DNA of 64,000 bases from Streptomyces sp. Ag109_O5-10 (GCF_900105755.1 NZ_FNTQ01000001.1:1364001-1428000); one strand, 5' to 3'. Positions 25,407 through 38,677 are shown, numbered from the stretch's first letter. The notes: generated by a model not told the origin, from the letters alone. Translations and numbers: made by a program.

Positions 25407-26188
25407 GCTTCAGCCTTTCCTGCCAGGACCACCTCGACACCGGCCTCCTCCAGGGCGGCTCGGGTCGCCGGGTCCACCGGCGCGTTGGTCACCACCATGT
25501 CCAGGTCCCCGGGACCGCAGACCTTCGCCATGCCCGTGCCCGGGAACTTGGCGGCATCGGCGAGCAGCACGACTCTGTCGCTCGCCGCGATCATGGCGCG
25601 CTTGACCGGCACCTCCACGACCGTCGTGTCCATCACCTGCCCGCCCGGCCGCACCCCGCTGGTGCCGAGGAACAGCCAGTCGGCGTGCAGCTGGCGCAGG
25701 TTGTCCTCGGTGAGGAACCCGACCAGGGAGCGGTACTCGCGGCGCAGCATGCCGCCGAGCAGCACCAGTTCGATGCCCTCGTCGTCGGCGAGCTCCTCGT
25801 AGACCACCAGGTTGCTGGTGATGACGGTGAGGCGGCGGCCGTGCAGGTGGCGGGCGAGCCGGAAGGCGGTGGTGCCGATGTCGAGCAGCACCGACTGGCC
25901 GTCCTCGACCAGCGCCGCCGCGCGTGTGGCTATCGCGTCCTTCTCGGCCACCCGCACCTCGGCGACCTCGGCGAAGGGCTGGTCGCCCTCGTCGACGACG
26001 GCGCCGCCGTGGACACGGGTGAGCAGCCCGTCCTCCTCCAGCTTGACCAGGTCGCGCCGGATGGTGGCCGGACTCACGCTCAGCTGCTCGGAGAGGTCGG
26101 TCACAGAGGCGGGGCCCCCGGCGCGCAGGGCCCGCAGGATGAGTTGGTGTCGTCGTTCTGCCAGCACGCGGCGAACACTACTCGTCAT
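25403..26188 (-). CDS. DeoR-family transcriptional regulator
   Basis: 261 residues from the ATG at 26186-26188 (a TTG two codons upstream is the longest frame). DeoR helix-turn-helix: RRHQLILRALRAGGPASVTD, LSVSPATIRRDLVKLEEDGLL, RVHGGAV. The C-terminal DeoRC sugar-phosphate-binding domain has LLDIGTTAFRLARHL, VITSNLVVYEEL and LADAAKFPG. DeoR proteins are repressors released by sugar phosphates. It is first in the unit with GH4, GH38 and GH29 and divergent from the PfkB kinase; matching 9-bp boxes sit at both starts. Confidence 0.95.
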   Translation of the reverse strand: MTSSVRRVLAERRHQLILRALRAGGPASVTDLSEQLSVSPATIRRDLVKLEEDGLLTRVHGGAVVDEGDQPFAEVAEVRVAEKDAIATRAAALVEDGQSVLLDIGTTAFRLARHLHGRRLTVITSNLVVYEELADDEGIELVLLGGMLRREYRSLVGFLTEDNLRQLHADWLFLGTSGVRPGGQVMDTTVVEVPVKRAMIAASDRVVLLADAAKFPGTGMAKVCGPGDLDMVVTNAPVDPATRAALEEAGVEVVLAGKAEA

Positions 26189-26275
26189 CTTCAATCAAAT
26201 CCATGCTCAGTTCTGCTCGGGTATTGACCAATCTCTCCGAGCGGCGCACGATTCCGGTCATCGAAAATGACGAGT
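26180..26275. promoter_or_regulatory. Inverted operator pair between DeoR and PfkB genes
   Basis: ACTCGTCAT (26180-26188) and ATGACGAGT (26267-26275) are perfect inverse copies. Similarity extends inward: ACTCGTCATCTTC against ACTCGTCATTTTC on the other strand. The first copy covers the DeoR start codon and the second is 20 bp before the kinase start, so one repressor could hold both promoters, perhaps by looping across the 78-bp interval. Confidence 0.7.
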
Positions 26276-26295
26276 TTTGACGAGAGGCTGCGCAC

Positions 26296-27315
26296 GTGGA
26301 CGACGACAGGCCCGATGTGCTGCTGACCGGACTGCTCTTCTACGACCTCGTCCTCACGGGGCTGGGCAAGCCGCCGACACCGGGCGAGGAGATCTGGACG
26401 GCCGGCATGGGCTGCGGCCCCGGCGGCATCGCGAACCTGGCGGTGGCCGCGTCCCGCTTCGGCCTGCGCACCTCGCTGGCCACGGTCTTCGGTGACGACT
26501 TCTACGGCGAGTACTGCCGGGACGTCCTGTGCGACCAGGAGGACATCGACCTCTCGCTCTCCCGCACCGCGGACGGCTGGCCCACCCCCGTCACCGTCTC
26601 GCTCGCCGCCGGACACGACCGGGCCCTCGTCACCCACGGCCAGGAACCCCCGTACTCGCAGGACACGCTGATGGGCGACCCGCCCGAGGCGCGCACCGCG
26701 CTCGTGCACATCGAGGCCGAGCCGAGCGCGTGGATCGCCAAGGCGGCGGCGAACGGCACCCACGTCTACGCCGACGTCGGCTGGGACCCCACCCAGGAGT
26801 GGTCCCGCGACCTCCTCGACCAGCTCACCCTGTGCCACGCCTTCCTCCCGAACGAGACCGAGGCGATGGCCTACACCCGCACCGACAGCGCGGTCGCGGC
26901 CCTCGGGACGCTCGCGGAGCTGGTGCCGGTGGCGGTCGTCACCCGGGGCGGGGACGGCGCGGTCGCCGTCGACCAGACCACCGGCGAGTACGCCGAGGTC
27001 CCGGCCCTGGACGTCGACGTGCTGGACGCCACGGGCGCCGGGGACGTGTTCGGGGCGAGCTTCGTCGCGGCCTCCCTCGGCGGCTGGCCGCTGGCCGAGC
27101 GGCTGCGGTTCGCCGTCCTCGCGGCCGGCCTCTCCGTACAGCACCACGGCGGCGCCCTCGCGGCCCCCGGCTGGTACGGCGTCGACCGCTGGTGGCGCTC
27201 GCTGACCGACCCCGACCTGAAGAAGACCTACGGCTTCCTCGCCGACCGGCTGCCGGCGGACGCGGGCCCCCCGGTGCACCACGCCCCGGTCACCCCGCCC
27301 GCCCGGCACCTCTGA
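26296..27315 (+). CDS. PfkB-family carbohydrate kinase
   Basis: 339 residues from the GTG at 26296 (GAGAGG upstream). The N-terminal glycine motif GMGCGPGGIANLAVAASRFG and C-terminal signature VDVLDATGAGDVFGASFVAA with the catalytic Asp identify a ribokinase/PfkB fold. It would phosphorylate a monosaccharide or derivative released by the locus glycosidases; the product may be the DeoR effector (inference). It is first in a plus-strand run with the ABC importer. Confidence 0.93.
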   Translation: MDDDRPDVLLTGLLFYDLVLTGLGKPPTPGEEIWTAGMGCGPGGIANLAVAASRFGLRTSLATVFGDDFYGEYCRDVLCDQEDIDLSLSRTADGWPTPVTVSLAAGHDRALVTHGQEPPYSQDTLMGDPPEARTALVHIEAEPSAWIAKAAANGTHVYADVGWDPTQEWSRDLLDQLTLCHAFLPNETEAMAYTRTDSAVAALGTLAELVPVAVVTRGGDGAVAVDQTTGEYAEVPALDVDVLDATGAGDVFGASFVAASLGGWPLAERLRFAVLAAGLSVQHHGGALAAPGWYGVDRWWRSLTDPDLKKTYGFLADRLPADAGPPVHHAPVTPPARHL

Positions 27316-27407
27316 CCCGCCCACGCCCCGGCTCGACGCCCCACAGCCCCCCGATCCACAGCACCAACGCCCCTCAGTACCACGAACAGGAACAACAGGA
27401 GTGACCC

Positions 27408-28685
27408 GTGGACCTTTCACGTAGAGGCTTCCTCCAGGCCGCCGCACTCACCGCGGCCGCGTCCGGCCTGACCGTCGCATGCGGCGGCTCCGGATCGGGC
27501 GGTACCAAGAACGGCAAGAACCTCACCCTGTGGTACTGGGGCGGTGCGCTCAGCGACAAGGTGGTCGCGGAGGCGAAGGCCCACTTCAGCGGCACGGTCA
27601 GACTGACCGCCTCCTCCATCGGCGGCGACTTCAAGCAGAAGCTCACCACCACCCTCGCCGCGGGCGGCTCCTCCGTGCCCGACATCACCGGCATCAAGGG
27701 CGAGGACATGGCGTCCTTCCTGCCCAACGCCTCCCGCTTCCTCGACCTGAACGACCTGGGCTTCAAGAAGCTCTCCTCGCAGTACCTGGGCTGGAAGACT
27801 AAGCTCGCCCAGACCACCGACGGCAAGCAGATCGGCTTCCCGATCGACATCGGCCCCACCGCGCTCTTCTACCGCGAGGACCTGTTCGCCAAGGCCGGCG
27901 TGGCCACCGACCCCGCCAAGGTCGCCGACCTGGTCAAGACCTGGGACGACTACTTCGCGCTCGGCACCGAACTGCAGAAGAAGAACCCGGGCACCTTCCT
28001 GGTCAACAACATCAGCTCCGTCTTCAACATCGCGGTCGGCCAGGGCACCCAGCGGTTCATCGACAAGAACAACCACTTCATCGGCGACCAGGACCACATC
28101 CGCAGCGCGTGGACCACGGCCGTCCGCCCCTACACCCTGGGCATCGACGCCAAGATCAACGACAACAGCTGGAACGCCGCCGTCGGCAAGAACCTCCTCA
28201 CCGAACTCGGCGCGGCATGGCACGCGCTGGACATCGAGCAGGCCGCACCGCAGACGAAGGGCAAGTGGCGGGTCTGCGCCAACCCGGTGGGACCGGCCAA
28301 CCAGGGCGGCTCCTACCTCGCGCTGCCCAGGCAGTGCCGGAACCCCGAGGAAGCCTTCAAGATCATCAGCTGGATCCTCAGCCCCACGAACGACGGCCGC
28401 GGCTTCACCGACGCCGCGATCTTCCCGGCCGCCCCGGCCGCGTACGCCATGCCGGCCATGACCGGCCCCGACGCCTTCTTCGGCGGCCAGAAGATCATCG
28501 AGGTCTTCGGGCCGGCCGCCAAGGCGATACCGGACAGCTACGAGGCGCCGGCCGACGCGGCCGTCATGGCCCCGTACCTGACGGAGCTGACCAACATCGA
28601 GGCCAAGGGCAAGAAGCCCGACGACGCCTGGAACGACGCGGTCAGCCAGGCCAAGCAGATCGCCCGGCGGCAGGGGGTGAACTGA
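27408..28685 (+). CDS. Sugar ABC transporter substrate-binding lipoprotein
   Basis: 425 residues from a GTG. The N-terminus has a twin-arginine motif (SRRGFLQAAAL) and lipobox (GLTVACGG, Cys near 25), so it is exported folded and lipid-anchored. The body (LTLWYWGGALSDKVVAEAKA, DFKQKLTTTLAAGG, TALFYREDLFAKAG, PAFPAAPAAY-like C-terminal region) is a type-1 extracellular sugar-binding protein (SBP_bac_1). It delivers an oligosaccharide to the two permeases that follow directly. The ATPase is not encoded nearby; a shared MsiK-type ATPase is usual in Streptomyces. Confidence 0.93.
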   Translation: MDLSRRGFLQAAALTAAASGLTVACGGSGSGGTKNGKNLTLWYWGGALSDKVVAEAKAHFSGTVRLTASSIGGDFKQKLTTTLAAGGSSVPDITGIKGEDMASFLPNASRFLDLNDLGFKKLSSQYLGWKTKLAQTTDGKQIGFPIDIGPTALFYREDLFAKAGVATDPAKVADLVKTWDDYFALGTELQKKNPGTFLVNNISSVFNIAVGQGTQRFIDKNNHFIGDQDHIRSAWTTAVRPYTLGIDAKINDNSWNAAVGKNLLTELGAAWHALDIEQAAPQTKGKWRVCANPVGPANQGGSYLALPRQCRNPEEAFKIISWILSPTNDGRGFTDAAIFPAAPAAYAMPAMTGPDAFFGGQKIIEVFGPAAKAIPDSYEAPADAAVMAPYLTELTNIEAKGKKPDDAWNDAVSQAKQIARRQGVN

Positions 28686-28686
28686 G

Positions 28687-29697
28687 GTGACGTCACCTCC
28701 GGTCACCGGTCCCGCCGCGGTGCCCGAGCACCGCGGCGGGCCGGGCCCGGCCCGGTTCCGCCCGCGGCGCGCCACGCCCGCGGGCACCACCGCACGGCCC
28801 CGGCGGCGCGGACCGCTGTCGTACTGGCGTCAGTACCTCGCGATCTCGCCCTTCTACCTGGTCTTCGCCGCGTTCTCCTTCTTCCCGGTCTTCTACTCGC
28901 TGTACCTGGCCTTCCAGCGCTGGGACGGCCTCGGCGACATGCAGTTCGTGGGTCTGCAGCAGTTCAGGTTCCTGTGGTCGGACCCGGTCTTCTGGCTGTC
29001 GATCCGCAACACCCTGGTGATCTGGGTGCTGTCGACCGTGCCCACCCTCCTGGGCGCCCTGGTGCTGGCGACGCTGCTGCACTCGGTGCGCCGCTTCAAG
29101 GGCTTCTACCGGATCGCCCTCTACCTGCCGAACGTCACCTCGATCGTCGCGGTGGCGATCTTCTTCGGCGCGGTGTTCAGCAACAACTTCGGCCTGGTCA
29201 ACGCGATCCTGGGCACGGTCGGCATCTCACCGGTCCCGTGGCTGAGCAACCCGTGGCTGATCAAGGTGGTCATCTCGCTGCTGATGACCTGGATGTGGAC
29301 CGGCTACAACATGATCATCTACCTGGCCGGTCTCCAGGCGATCCCGGCCTCGATCTACGAGGCGGCCAAGGTCGACGGGGCCGGCCCGGTCCGCACGTTC
29401 TTCCAGATCACCGTTCCGATCATGCGGCCGATCATCCTCTTCACCGTCATCATCTCGACCATCAACGGCCTGCAGAGCTTCAGCGAACCCCAGGTCCTGT
29501 TCGCCAGCAACGCCGCGAACGCGAACCTCGGCGGCCCCGGACAGGCCGGTCTGACCACGCTGCTGTACTTCTACCAGTCGGCCTTCCTCAACAACGACTA
29601 CGGCTACGGCGCGGCCATCGTGTGGGCCTTCTTCCTGCTGATCATCGTCCTCGTCGCCGTCAACTGGCGCATCACCCAACGAGGGAGGAAGCCGTGA
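28687..29697 (+). CDS. Sugar ABC transporter permease (MalF-type)
   Basis: 336 residues from a GTG one base after the binding-protein stop. A 40-residue Pro/Arg-rich cytoplasmic tail precedes six membrane segments; the coupling loop is SIYEAAKVDGAGPVRTFFQI. It forms the channel with the next permease. The stop overlaps the next start by GTGA. Confidence 0.94.
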   Translation: MTSPPVTGPAAVPEHRGGPGPARFRPRRATPAGTTARPRRRGPLSYWRQYLAISPFYLVFAAFSFFPVFYSLYLAFQRWDGLGDMQFVGLQQFRFLWSDPVFWLSIRNTLVIWVLSTVPTLLGALVLATLLHSVRRFKGFYRIALYLPNVTSIVAVAIFFGAVFSNNFGLVNAILGTVGISPVPWLSNPWLIKVVISLLMTWMWTGYNMIIYLAGLQAIPASIYEAAKVDGAGPVRTFFQITVPIMRPIILFTVIISTINGLQSFSEPQVLFASNAANANLGGPGQAGLTTLLYFYQSAFLNNDYGYGAAIVWAFFLLIIVLVAVNWRITQRGRKP

Positions 29698-30599
29698 CCA
29701 CAGCCGACCCGACCGCCGACCCGACCGTCGAACCGACCGCCGACCCGACGCGGCCGGCCCCACGCGCGCGGCGGCTGCGCCGCCCCAAGGGCCTGACCGC
29801 GCACATCGTCCTCATGGCGGCCGTCCTGATCTCGGTCTTCCCGTTCCTGTGGACGATCGTCATGGCGACCAACACCACCCAGGACATCTACAAGAGCCCG
29901 CCGAAGTTCACCTTCGGCTCCCACCTGCTGGAGAACATCCGGCACGTGCTGAACACCATCGACTTCTTCGGGTCGATGCTCAACACGATCGTCGTCGCGA
30001 CCGTCACCACCGTCCTGGTGCTGTTCATCGACTCGCTCGCGGCCTTCACCTTCGCCAAGTTCGACTTCCCCGGCCGCAAGGTGCTCTTCGGCACGCTGCT
30101 GCTGTTCATGATGCTGCCGCTGCAGCTGGCGATCCTGCCGCAGTTCATCCTCATGTCGAACATCGGCTGGGTCGGCATGCTCAAGGCGCTGATCCCGCCC
30201 GCCCTGGCCAACGCCTTCGGCATCTTCTGGCTGCGCCAGTACATCGAGAACGGCGTGCCCGACGAACTCCTCGACGCCGCCCGCATCGACGGCGCCGGGT
30301 TCTTCCGCCAGTACTGGAACATCGCGCTGCCGATGATCAGGCCCGCGCTGTCCTTCCTCGCCATCTACGCCTTCGTCGGCGCCTGGAACGACTACGTCTG
30401 GCCGCTCATCGTGCTCACCAACCCCGACCACGTGACGCTCCAGGTGGAGCTCGCCCAGCTCAACGTCGGCCACACCACCGACTACAGCATGGTCATGGCC
30501 GGGGTGCTGATGGCCTCCCTGCCGCTGGTGCTGGTCTTCGCCGTCTTCGCCCGCGGCTTCATCGCGGGCGCCACCGAGGGCGCGGTGCAGGGCACCTGA
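29694..30599 (+). CDS. Sugar ABC transporter permease (MalG-type)
   Basis: 301 residues from the GTG at 29694, overlapping the previous stop by 4 nt. The N-terminal tail has a small repeat, ADPT-ADPT-VEPT-ADPT, before the first membrane segment. The coupling loop is ELLDAARIDGAGFFRQYWNI. It pairs with the MalF-type permease; the substrate is presumably the glycan handled by the surrounding glycosidases. Confidence 0.94.
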   Translation: MTTADPTADPTVEPTADPTRPAPRARRLRRPKGLTAHIVLMAAVLISVFPFLWTIVMATNTTQDIYKSPPKFTFGSHLLENIRHVLNTIDFFGSMLNTIVVATVTTVLVLFIDSLAAFTFAKFDFPGRKVLFGTLLLFMMLPLQLAILPQFILMSNIGWVGMLKALIPPALANAFGIFWLRQYIENGVPDELLDAARIDGAGFFRQYWNIALPMIRPALSFLAIYAFVGAWNDYVWPLIVLTNPDHVTLQVELAQLNVGHTTDYSMVMAGVLMASLPLVLVFAVFARGFIAGATEGAVQGT

Positions 30600-34547
<3,948 letters not shown>

Positions 34548-34559
34548 GATCCGTACGGG

Positions 34560-34610
34560 GCCGAGACCCGTACTGCCGAGACCCGTACTGCCGAGACCCG
34601 AATTGCCGAG
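34560..34610. repeat. 15-bp tandem repeat, 3.4 copies
   Basis: GCCGAGACCCGTACT at 34560-34574 and 34575-34589, a diverged copy GCCGAGACCCGAATT at 34590-34604, and GCCGAG at 34605-34610. It starts 12 bp after the GH2 stop, upstream of the secreted phosphoesterase. Confidence 0.92.
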
Positions 34611-34656
34611 CCCCCCACGCCCTTCGCCGTCACTTCCGCTTACCCACGGAGCACAC

Positions 34657-36492
34657 GTGTGTACTTCGCATGACCACCCTCAGGGCGAGGCCGCGCAGGC
34701 CGGAGCCGGCCGCCGCAACTTCCTGCGGGCCACCGCGCTGCTCGGCGCCGCCGCCACCGCCGGGGCCGCACTGCCCGCCGTCGCCGAGGCGTCGTCCTCC
34801 GGTTCCGGCCGGCGGCCCGACCCGGAGAGCCGGCGCTTCACCCTCGCGGTGATGCCCGACACCCAGTACCTGTTCGACGGGCCGAGCATCAACCCGGCGC
34901 CCATCGAGGCCTCGCTGCGCTACCTCCTCGAGCACGGCGGCGAATCCGACGACAACATCGTCTTCCTGTCCCACCTCGGCGACCTCACCCAGAACGGGGC
35001 GGCGGAGGAGTTCGCCGCGATCGGCAAGGCGTTCGAGATCCTCGACCGGCACGGGGTCGGATACAGCGTGCTGGCCGGCAACCACGACATCAGGTCGTCC
35101 ACGGACGATCAGCGCGGCGCCACGCCGTACCTGGACGCCTTCGGCCCGCAGCGCTTCAAGGACAAGCCGACCTTCGGCGGGTCCTCCGCGGACGGCTACC
35201 ACACCTACCACCTGTTCCGGGCGGCCGGACGCGAGTGGCTCGTGCTGGCCCTGGACTGGCGGCTGTCGGCCAAGGGGTACGCCTGGGCGAAGGACGTCAT
35301 CGCCGCGCACCCGAAGGCGCCGGTCATCCTCACCACCCACGAACTGGTCGTGGACGACGACGAGCTGTCGTCGTACGGGCAGCAGCTGTGGGACCGGCTG
35401 ATCGACGAGCACGACCAGATCTTCCTCACCCTCAACGGCCACTACTGGCCGGCCCGCCGCGCGATACGCAAGAACGCGGCCGGCAACGACGTGCACCTGC
35501 ACCTGACGAACTACCAGAATCGCTACTTCGGCGGCGCGGCGATGATCCGCCTCTACCACTTCGACCTGGACCGCGACGTCATCGACGTGGAGACGGTTTC
35601 GCCGTGGATCCTCGGCCGGGCCAAGAAGGGCCTGAACGAGCTGGAGCGGCAGGAGATGGAGCTGAGCGGCGACGAGGACCGCTTCTCCGTCGACATCGAC
35701 TTCGCGGCCCGCTTCGAGGGCTTCGACCCGGTGCCGGTCCGCCCGGCGCGGCCCGCCGCGCAACTGCTGGTCCGGGGCACCGCCGCCTACTGGCGGTTCG
35801 ACTCGGCGGTCTCCGGCACGGTCCGCGACCTGTCCGGCAACGGCAACGACCTCACCGTGGTCTCGGTGGGCGGCGGCACCCTCGGCTGGTCGGCGGACCA
35901 CCACCCGGACCAACCAGGGCACGGAAGCCTGGAGTTCACCGGCTTCAAGTCGCCGCTGAAGGGCGCCTACCTGCGCACCGTCGACGGGGCACCGATCAAC
36001 TCGGCGACCTTCGGGGACGGTTACACCATCGAGGCGTTCTACCGGCTGCCCGCCGACTGGAACTCCTCGCACAACGCGTGGTCCGGGCTGGTCGGCCGCA
36101 GCGGCCGCAACGGCTCGGCCGGCACCGTCACCGACGACCCGGACGAGCCGCTCGCCACGCTCTCCCTCTCCGACGGCCCCGGCCCGCAGTGGGCCGTCCA
36201 CCCGCTCAACCAGCAGCAGCTGGCCACCAACTGGGGTGACGAGACCGACCCGGAGATCTGGTGGCACGTCGCCGTCGTCAACGACGGCAGACACACCACG
36301 ATGTACGTGCAGGGCTGCCCGGTGGCCCGCAACCCGCACGCCGCCGCGGTCGGCATCGCCTCGTCCGGCAAGCCCTGGCTGCTCGGCGGCTACGAGTACG
36401 CCGACAGGATCGACCAGATCCTCTACGGCCGCCTCGGCGACGTCCGGATCGTCTCCCGGGCCCTGCCCGTCTCCTCCTTCATGACCCACTGA
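34657..36492 (+). CDS. Tat-secreted metallophosphoesterase with LamG-like domain
   Basis: 611 residues from the GTG at 34657 (GGAG upstream). A twin-arginine signal (GRRNFLRATALLGAAATAG) ends near AVAEA. The calcineurin-like domain follows: AVMPDTQYLF, LSHLGDLTQNG, VLAGNHDIRSS, TTHELV and TLNGHYWPARR. From about residue 365 there is a concanavalin/LamG-like domain (AAYWRFDSAVSGTVRDLSGN to LGDVRIVSRALP). It probably acts outside on a phosphorylated polymer or glycoconjugate, the C-terminal domain giving carbohydrate binding. It is in line after GH2, separated by the tandem repeat. Confidence 0.9.
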   Translation: MCTSHDHPQGEAAQAGAGRRNFLRATALLGAAATAGAALPAVAEASSSGSGRRPDPESRRFTLAVMPDTQYLFDGPSINPAPIEASLRYLLEHGGESDDNIVFLSHLGDLTQNGAAEEFAAIGKAFEILDRHGVGYSVLAGNHDIRSSTDDQRGATPYLDAFGPQRFKDKPTFGGSSADGYHTYHLFRAAGREWLVLALDWRLSAKGYAWAKDVIAAHPKAPVILTTHELVVDDDELSSYGQQLWDRLIDEHDQIFLTLNGHYWPARRAIRKNAAGNDVHLHLTNYQNRYFGGAAMIRLYHFDLDRDVIDVETVSPWILGRAKKGLNELERQEMELSGDEDRFSVDIDFAARFEGFDPVPVRPARPAAQLLVRGTAAYWRFDSAVSGTVRDLSGNGNDLTVVSVGGGTLGWSADHHPDQPGHGSLEFTGFKSPLKGAYLRTVDGAPINSATFGDGYTIEAFYRLPADWNSSHNAWSGLVGRSGRNGSAGTVTDDPDEPLATLSLSDGPGPQWAVHPLNQQQLATNWGDETDPEIWWHVAVVNDGRHTTMYVQGCPVARNPHAAAVGIASSGKPWLLGGYEYADRIDQILYGRLGDVRIVSRALPVSSFMTH

Positions 36493-36500
36493 CCCCGTGA

Positions 36501-36517
36501 GGGCGCGCCCCGCGCCC
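36501..36517. terminator. Short GC hairpin between convergent genes
   Basis: GGGCGCG (36501-36507) pairs with CGCGCCC (36511-36517) around a 3-base loop, 9 bp after the phosphoesterase stop. The remaining gap to the MaoC stop at 36689 shows no gene. Confidence 0.55.
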
Positions 36518-36688
36518 AGGGTGCCGCGATCCCCGGCCGGCGCGGGGCCGGCTCGGTCCGCGGCGAGTACGAGAACAGGCCCGGGTCGGACGGGGTGTCA
36601 GGAGGAAACCGTGCCACACTCCAATCTCCTTTGCCGACCGATGGGTTCGCCGGGGCCCTCCCACCGGGAAACCGCGCGGGCACCCCCT

Positions 36689-37144
36689 TCAGGCGTAGAA
36701 CCGCGACAGGCTCTGCAGCACCGCGGCCGGCTTGGCGCCGCCCTCGATCTCGATCGTCCCGTCGACGGCGATCTGCACGCCGCCCGGTACGTCCTCGACC
36801 TCCGTCAGGCGGGCGGTCAGGCGGATGCGGGAGCCGGCCTTCACCGGGGACGGGAAACGCACCTTGTTCAGGCCGTAGTTGACCTTCGTCGTGACGCCCC
36901 GGACGTCCAGCAGCTCGGTGAACAGGGGGATGAACAGCGACAGGGTGAGGTAGCCGTGGGCGATCGGGGCGCCGAAGGGGCCGGCGGCCGCCCGCTCCGG
37001 GTCGACGTGGATCCACTGGTGGTCGCCGGTGGCGTCGGCGAAGGTGTCGATGCGGTCCTGGGTGACCTCGATCCAGTCGCTGCTGCCCAGGTCGCTGCCC
37101 GCGAGCTTCTTCAGTTCGGCGAGGCCGTTGACGGTGACGGTCAT
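36689..37144 (-). CDS. MaoC-family enoyl-CoA hydratase-like dehydratase
   Basis: 151 residues with the hot-dog fold hydratase motif: FADATGDHQWIHVDPERAAA (catalytic Asp and His) and GAPIAHGYLTLSL. It hydrates an enoyl-CoA thioester. The start ATG overlaps the stop of the acyl-CoA synthetase gene by 4 nt (ATGA). It is the last gene of the unit SDR, amidohydrolase, acyl-CoA synthetase, MaoC, which together look like activation and beta-oxidation-type breakdown of a carboxylic acid. Confidence 0.93.
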   Translation of the reverse strand: MTVTVNGLAELKKLAGSDLGSSDWIEVTQDRIDTFADATGDHQWIHVDPERAAAGPFGAPIAHGYLTLSLFIPLFTELLDVRGVTTKVNYGLNKVRFPSPVKAGSRIRLTARLTEVEDVPGGVQIAVDGTIEIEGGAKPAAVLQSLSRFYA

Positions 37145-38667
37145 GTGGCGTTCCTTGGCTGGGAGTCGGGAGAGCCGTAGTGCTTGCGCACGCGGGCCTT
37201 GAGGAGCTTTCCGGAGGCGGTGCGCGGGAGTTCGTCGGCGAGCACCACCGATTTGGGGAGCTTGTACTTGGCGAGCCGCCCGGCCAGCGAGGCGAGCACC
37301 TCGTCGAGGTCGAGGACGGTGCCCTCACAGGGCACGACCACCGCGCGCGGCACCTCGCCCCACGTGTCGTCCGGTACGCCGATCACCGCGCACTCCGCGA
37401 TGCCGGGGTGGGCGAGGAGCAGGTCCTCGATCTCGGCGGGGTAGATGTTCTCGCCCCCGGAGATGATCATGTCCTTGAGCCGGTCGACGACGAAGACGTA
37501 ACCGTCCTCGTCGACCGTGGCCGCGTCCCCGCTGCGGAACCAGCCGTCGGCGAAGGAGGCCGCGGTCTCCTCCGGCAGCCCCCAGTAGCCGGGCATGACA
37601 TGGGGGCCGCGGACCATGACCTCGCCGGGCTCGCCGACGTCGACCGGGGTCAGGTCGGGCCGTACGACCCGTACGTCGCTGAAGAAGTGCGGCACGCCGG
37701 CCGAGCCCGCCTTGCTGATCGCGTGCTCGGCGTCGAGGAAGAGGACGCCGGGTGCGGCCTCGGTCATGCCGTAGCCCTGCAGGAAGGTCAGCCCCCGTTC
37801 CTGGTAGGCGGCGATCAGCGGGGTCGGGACCGGGGAGCCACCGCAGATGAGGATGCGCAGGGAGGACAGGTCGGCGTCCGGCCAGCGGGGATGGCGGGCC
37901 ATCTGGTCGAACATGGTCGGGACCCCGAACATGAAGGTGATCCGGTGCTGTTCGATCAGGTCGAAGGTGGCATCCGGGTCGAAGGACTCCACCAGGACGC
38001 AGGTGCCGCCCTTGAGGAGGACCGGCAGGGCGAGCATGTTGAGGCCCGCGGTGTGGAACAGCGGGGCCGACACCAGGGCGCGTTCATCGGCGACCAGGTC
38101 GATGTCGACCAGGACGTTGAACGCGTTCCAGGTCAGGTTGGCGTGCGTGAGCATCGCGCCCTTGGGGCGGCCGGTCGTCCCCGAGGTGTACATGATGATG
38201 CAGGTGTCGTCGGGGGCGACCGGTTCGTCGATCGGGTCGTCGGCCGCCGCCGCCAGCAGTTCCTCGTACTCCGGGCCCACTTCCACGTACGTCCGGACGT
38301 CGGTGGTGCCGGGCAGGCCGGCGACCAGAGCCGCGTGCGAGGGGCCGTGGAGGAGGGCCTTGGCGCCGGAGTCGCCGAGTTGGTAAGCGATCTCGGGGGC
38401 GGCCAGTCGGGTGTTGAGGGGGACGAACACCGCGCCGAGCACGCCGGCCGCGAACAGGGTCTCCAGGTAGGCGGGGTGGTTGGGGCCGAGGTAGGCGATG
38501 CGGTCGCCGCGGCGGATGCCCCGGGCGCGCAGGGCGTGGGCGAGGCGGGTGGTGCGTGCGTGCAGGGTGCGGTAGTCGGTCGGCCGCCCGCCGCACACCA
38601 GTGCCGTGCGGTGCGGGGTCTTGCGGGCCCGGCGTGCGGGCCACGACCCCAGTCCCTCGTTGCGCAT
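37141..38667 (-). CDS. Acyl-CoA synthetase (AMP-forming)
   Basis: 508 residues. Adenylate-forming signature IIMYTSGTTGRPKGAML, A5 motif QGYGMTEAAPG, A7 WFRSGDAATVDEDGY, A8 DRLKDMIISGGENIYPAEIE and the C-terminal lysine in ELPRTASGKLLKARV. It activates a fatty or aromatic/alicyclic acid to its CoA ester. It sits 10 bp after the amidohydrolase stop. Confidence 0.95.
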   Translation of the reverse strand: MRNEGLGSWPARRARKTPHRTALVCGGRPTDYRTLHARTTRLAHALRARGIRRGDRIAYLGPNHPAYLETLFAAGVLGAVFVPLNTRLAAPEIAYQLGDSGAKALLHGPSHAALVAGLPGTTDVRTYVEVGPEYEELLAAAADDPIDEPVAPDDTCIIMYTSGTTGRPKGAMLTHANLTWNAFNVLVDIDLVADERALVSAPLFHTAGLNMLALPVLLKGGTCVLVESFDPDATFDLIEQHRITFMFGVPTMFDQMARHPRWPDADLSSLRILICGGSPVPTPLIAAYQERGLTFLQGYGMTEAAPGVLFLDAEHAISKAGSAGVPHFFSDVRVVRPDLTPVDVGEPGEVMVRGPHVMPGYWGLPEETAASFADGWFRSGDAATVDEDGYVFVVDRLKDMIISGGENIYPAEIEDLLLAHPGIAECAVIGVPDDTWGEVPRAVVVPCEGTVLDLDEVLASLAGRLAKYKLPKSVVLADELPRTASGKLLKARVRKHYGSPDSQPRNAT

Positions 38668-38677
38668 CTGCGGCCCC

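Noticed and set aside
20916..25802. 1628-residue open frame on the plus strand
   Set aside because: It is the antisense shadow of the GH29, GH38, GH4 and DeoR genes; composition is repetitive Gly/Val/Arg/Asp and has no domain.
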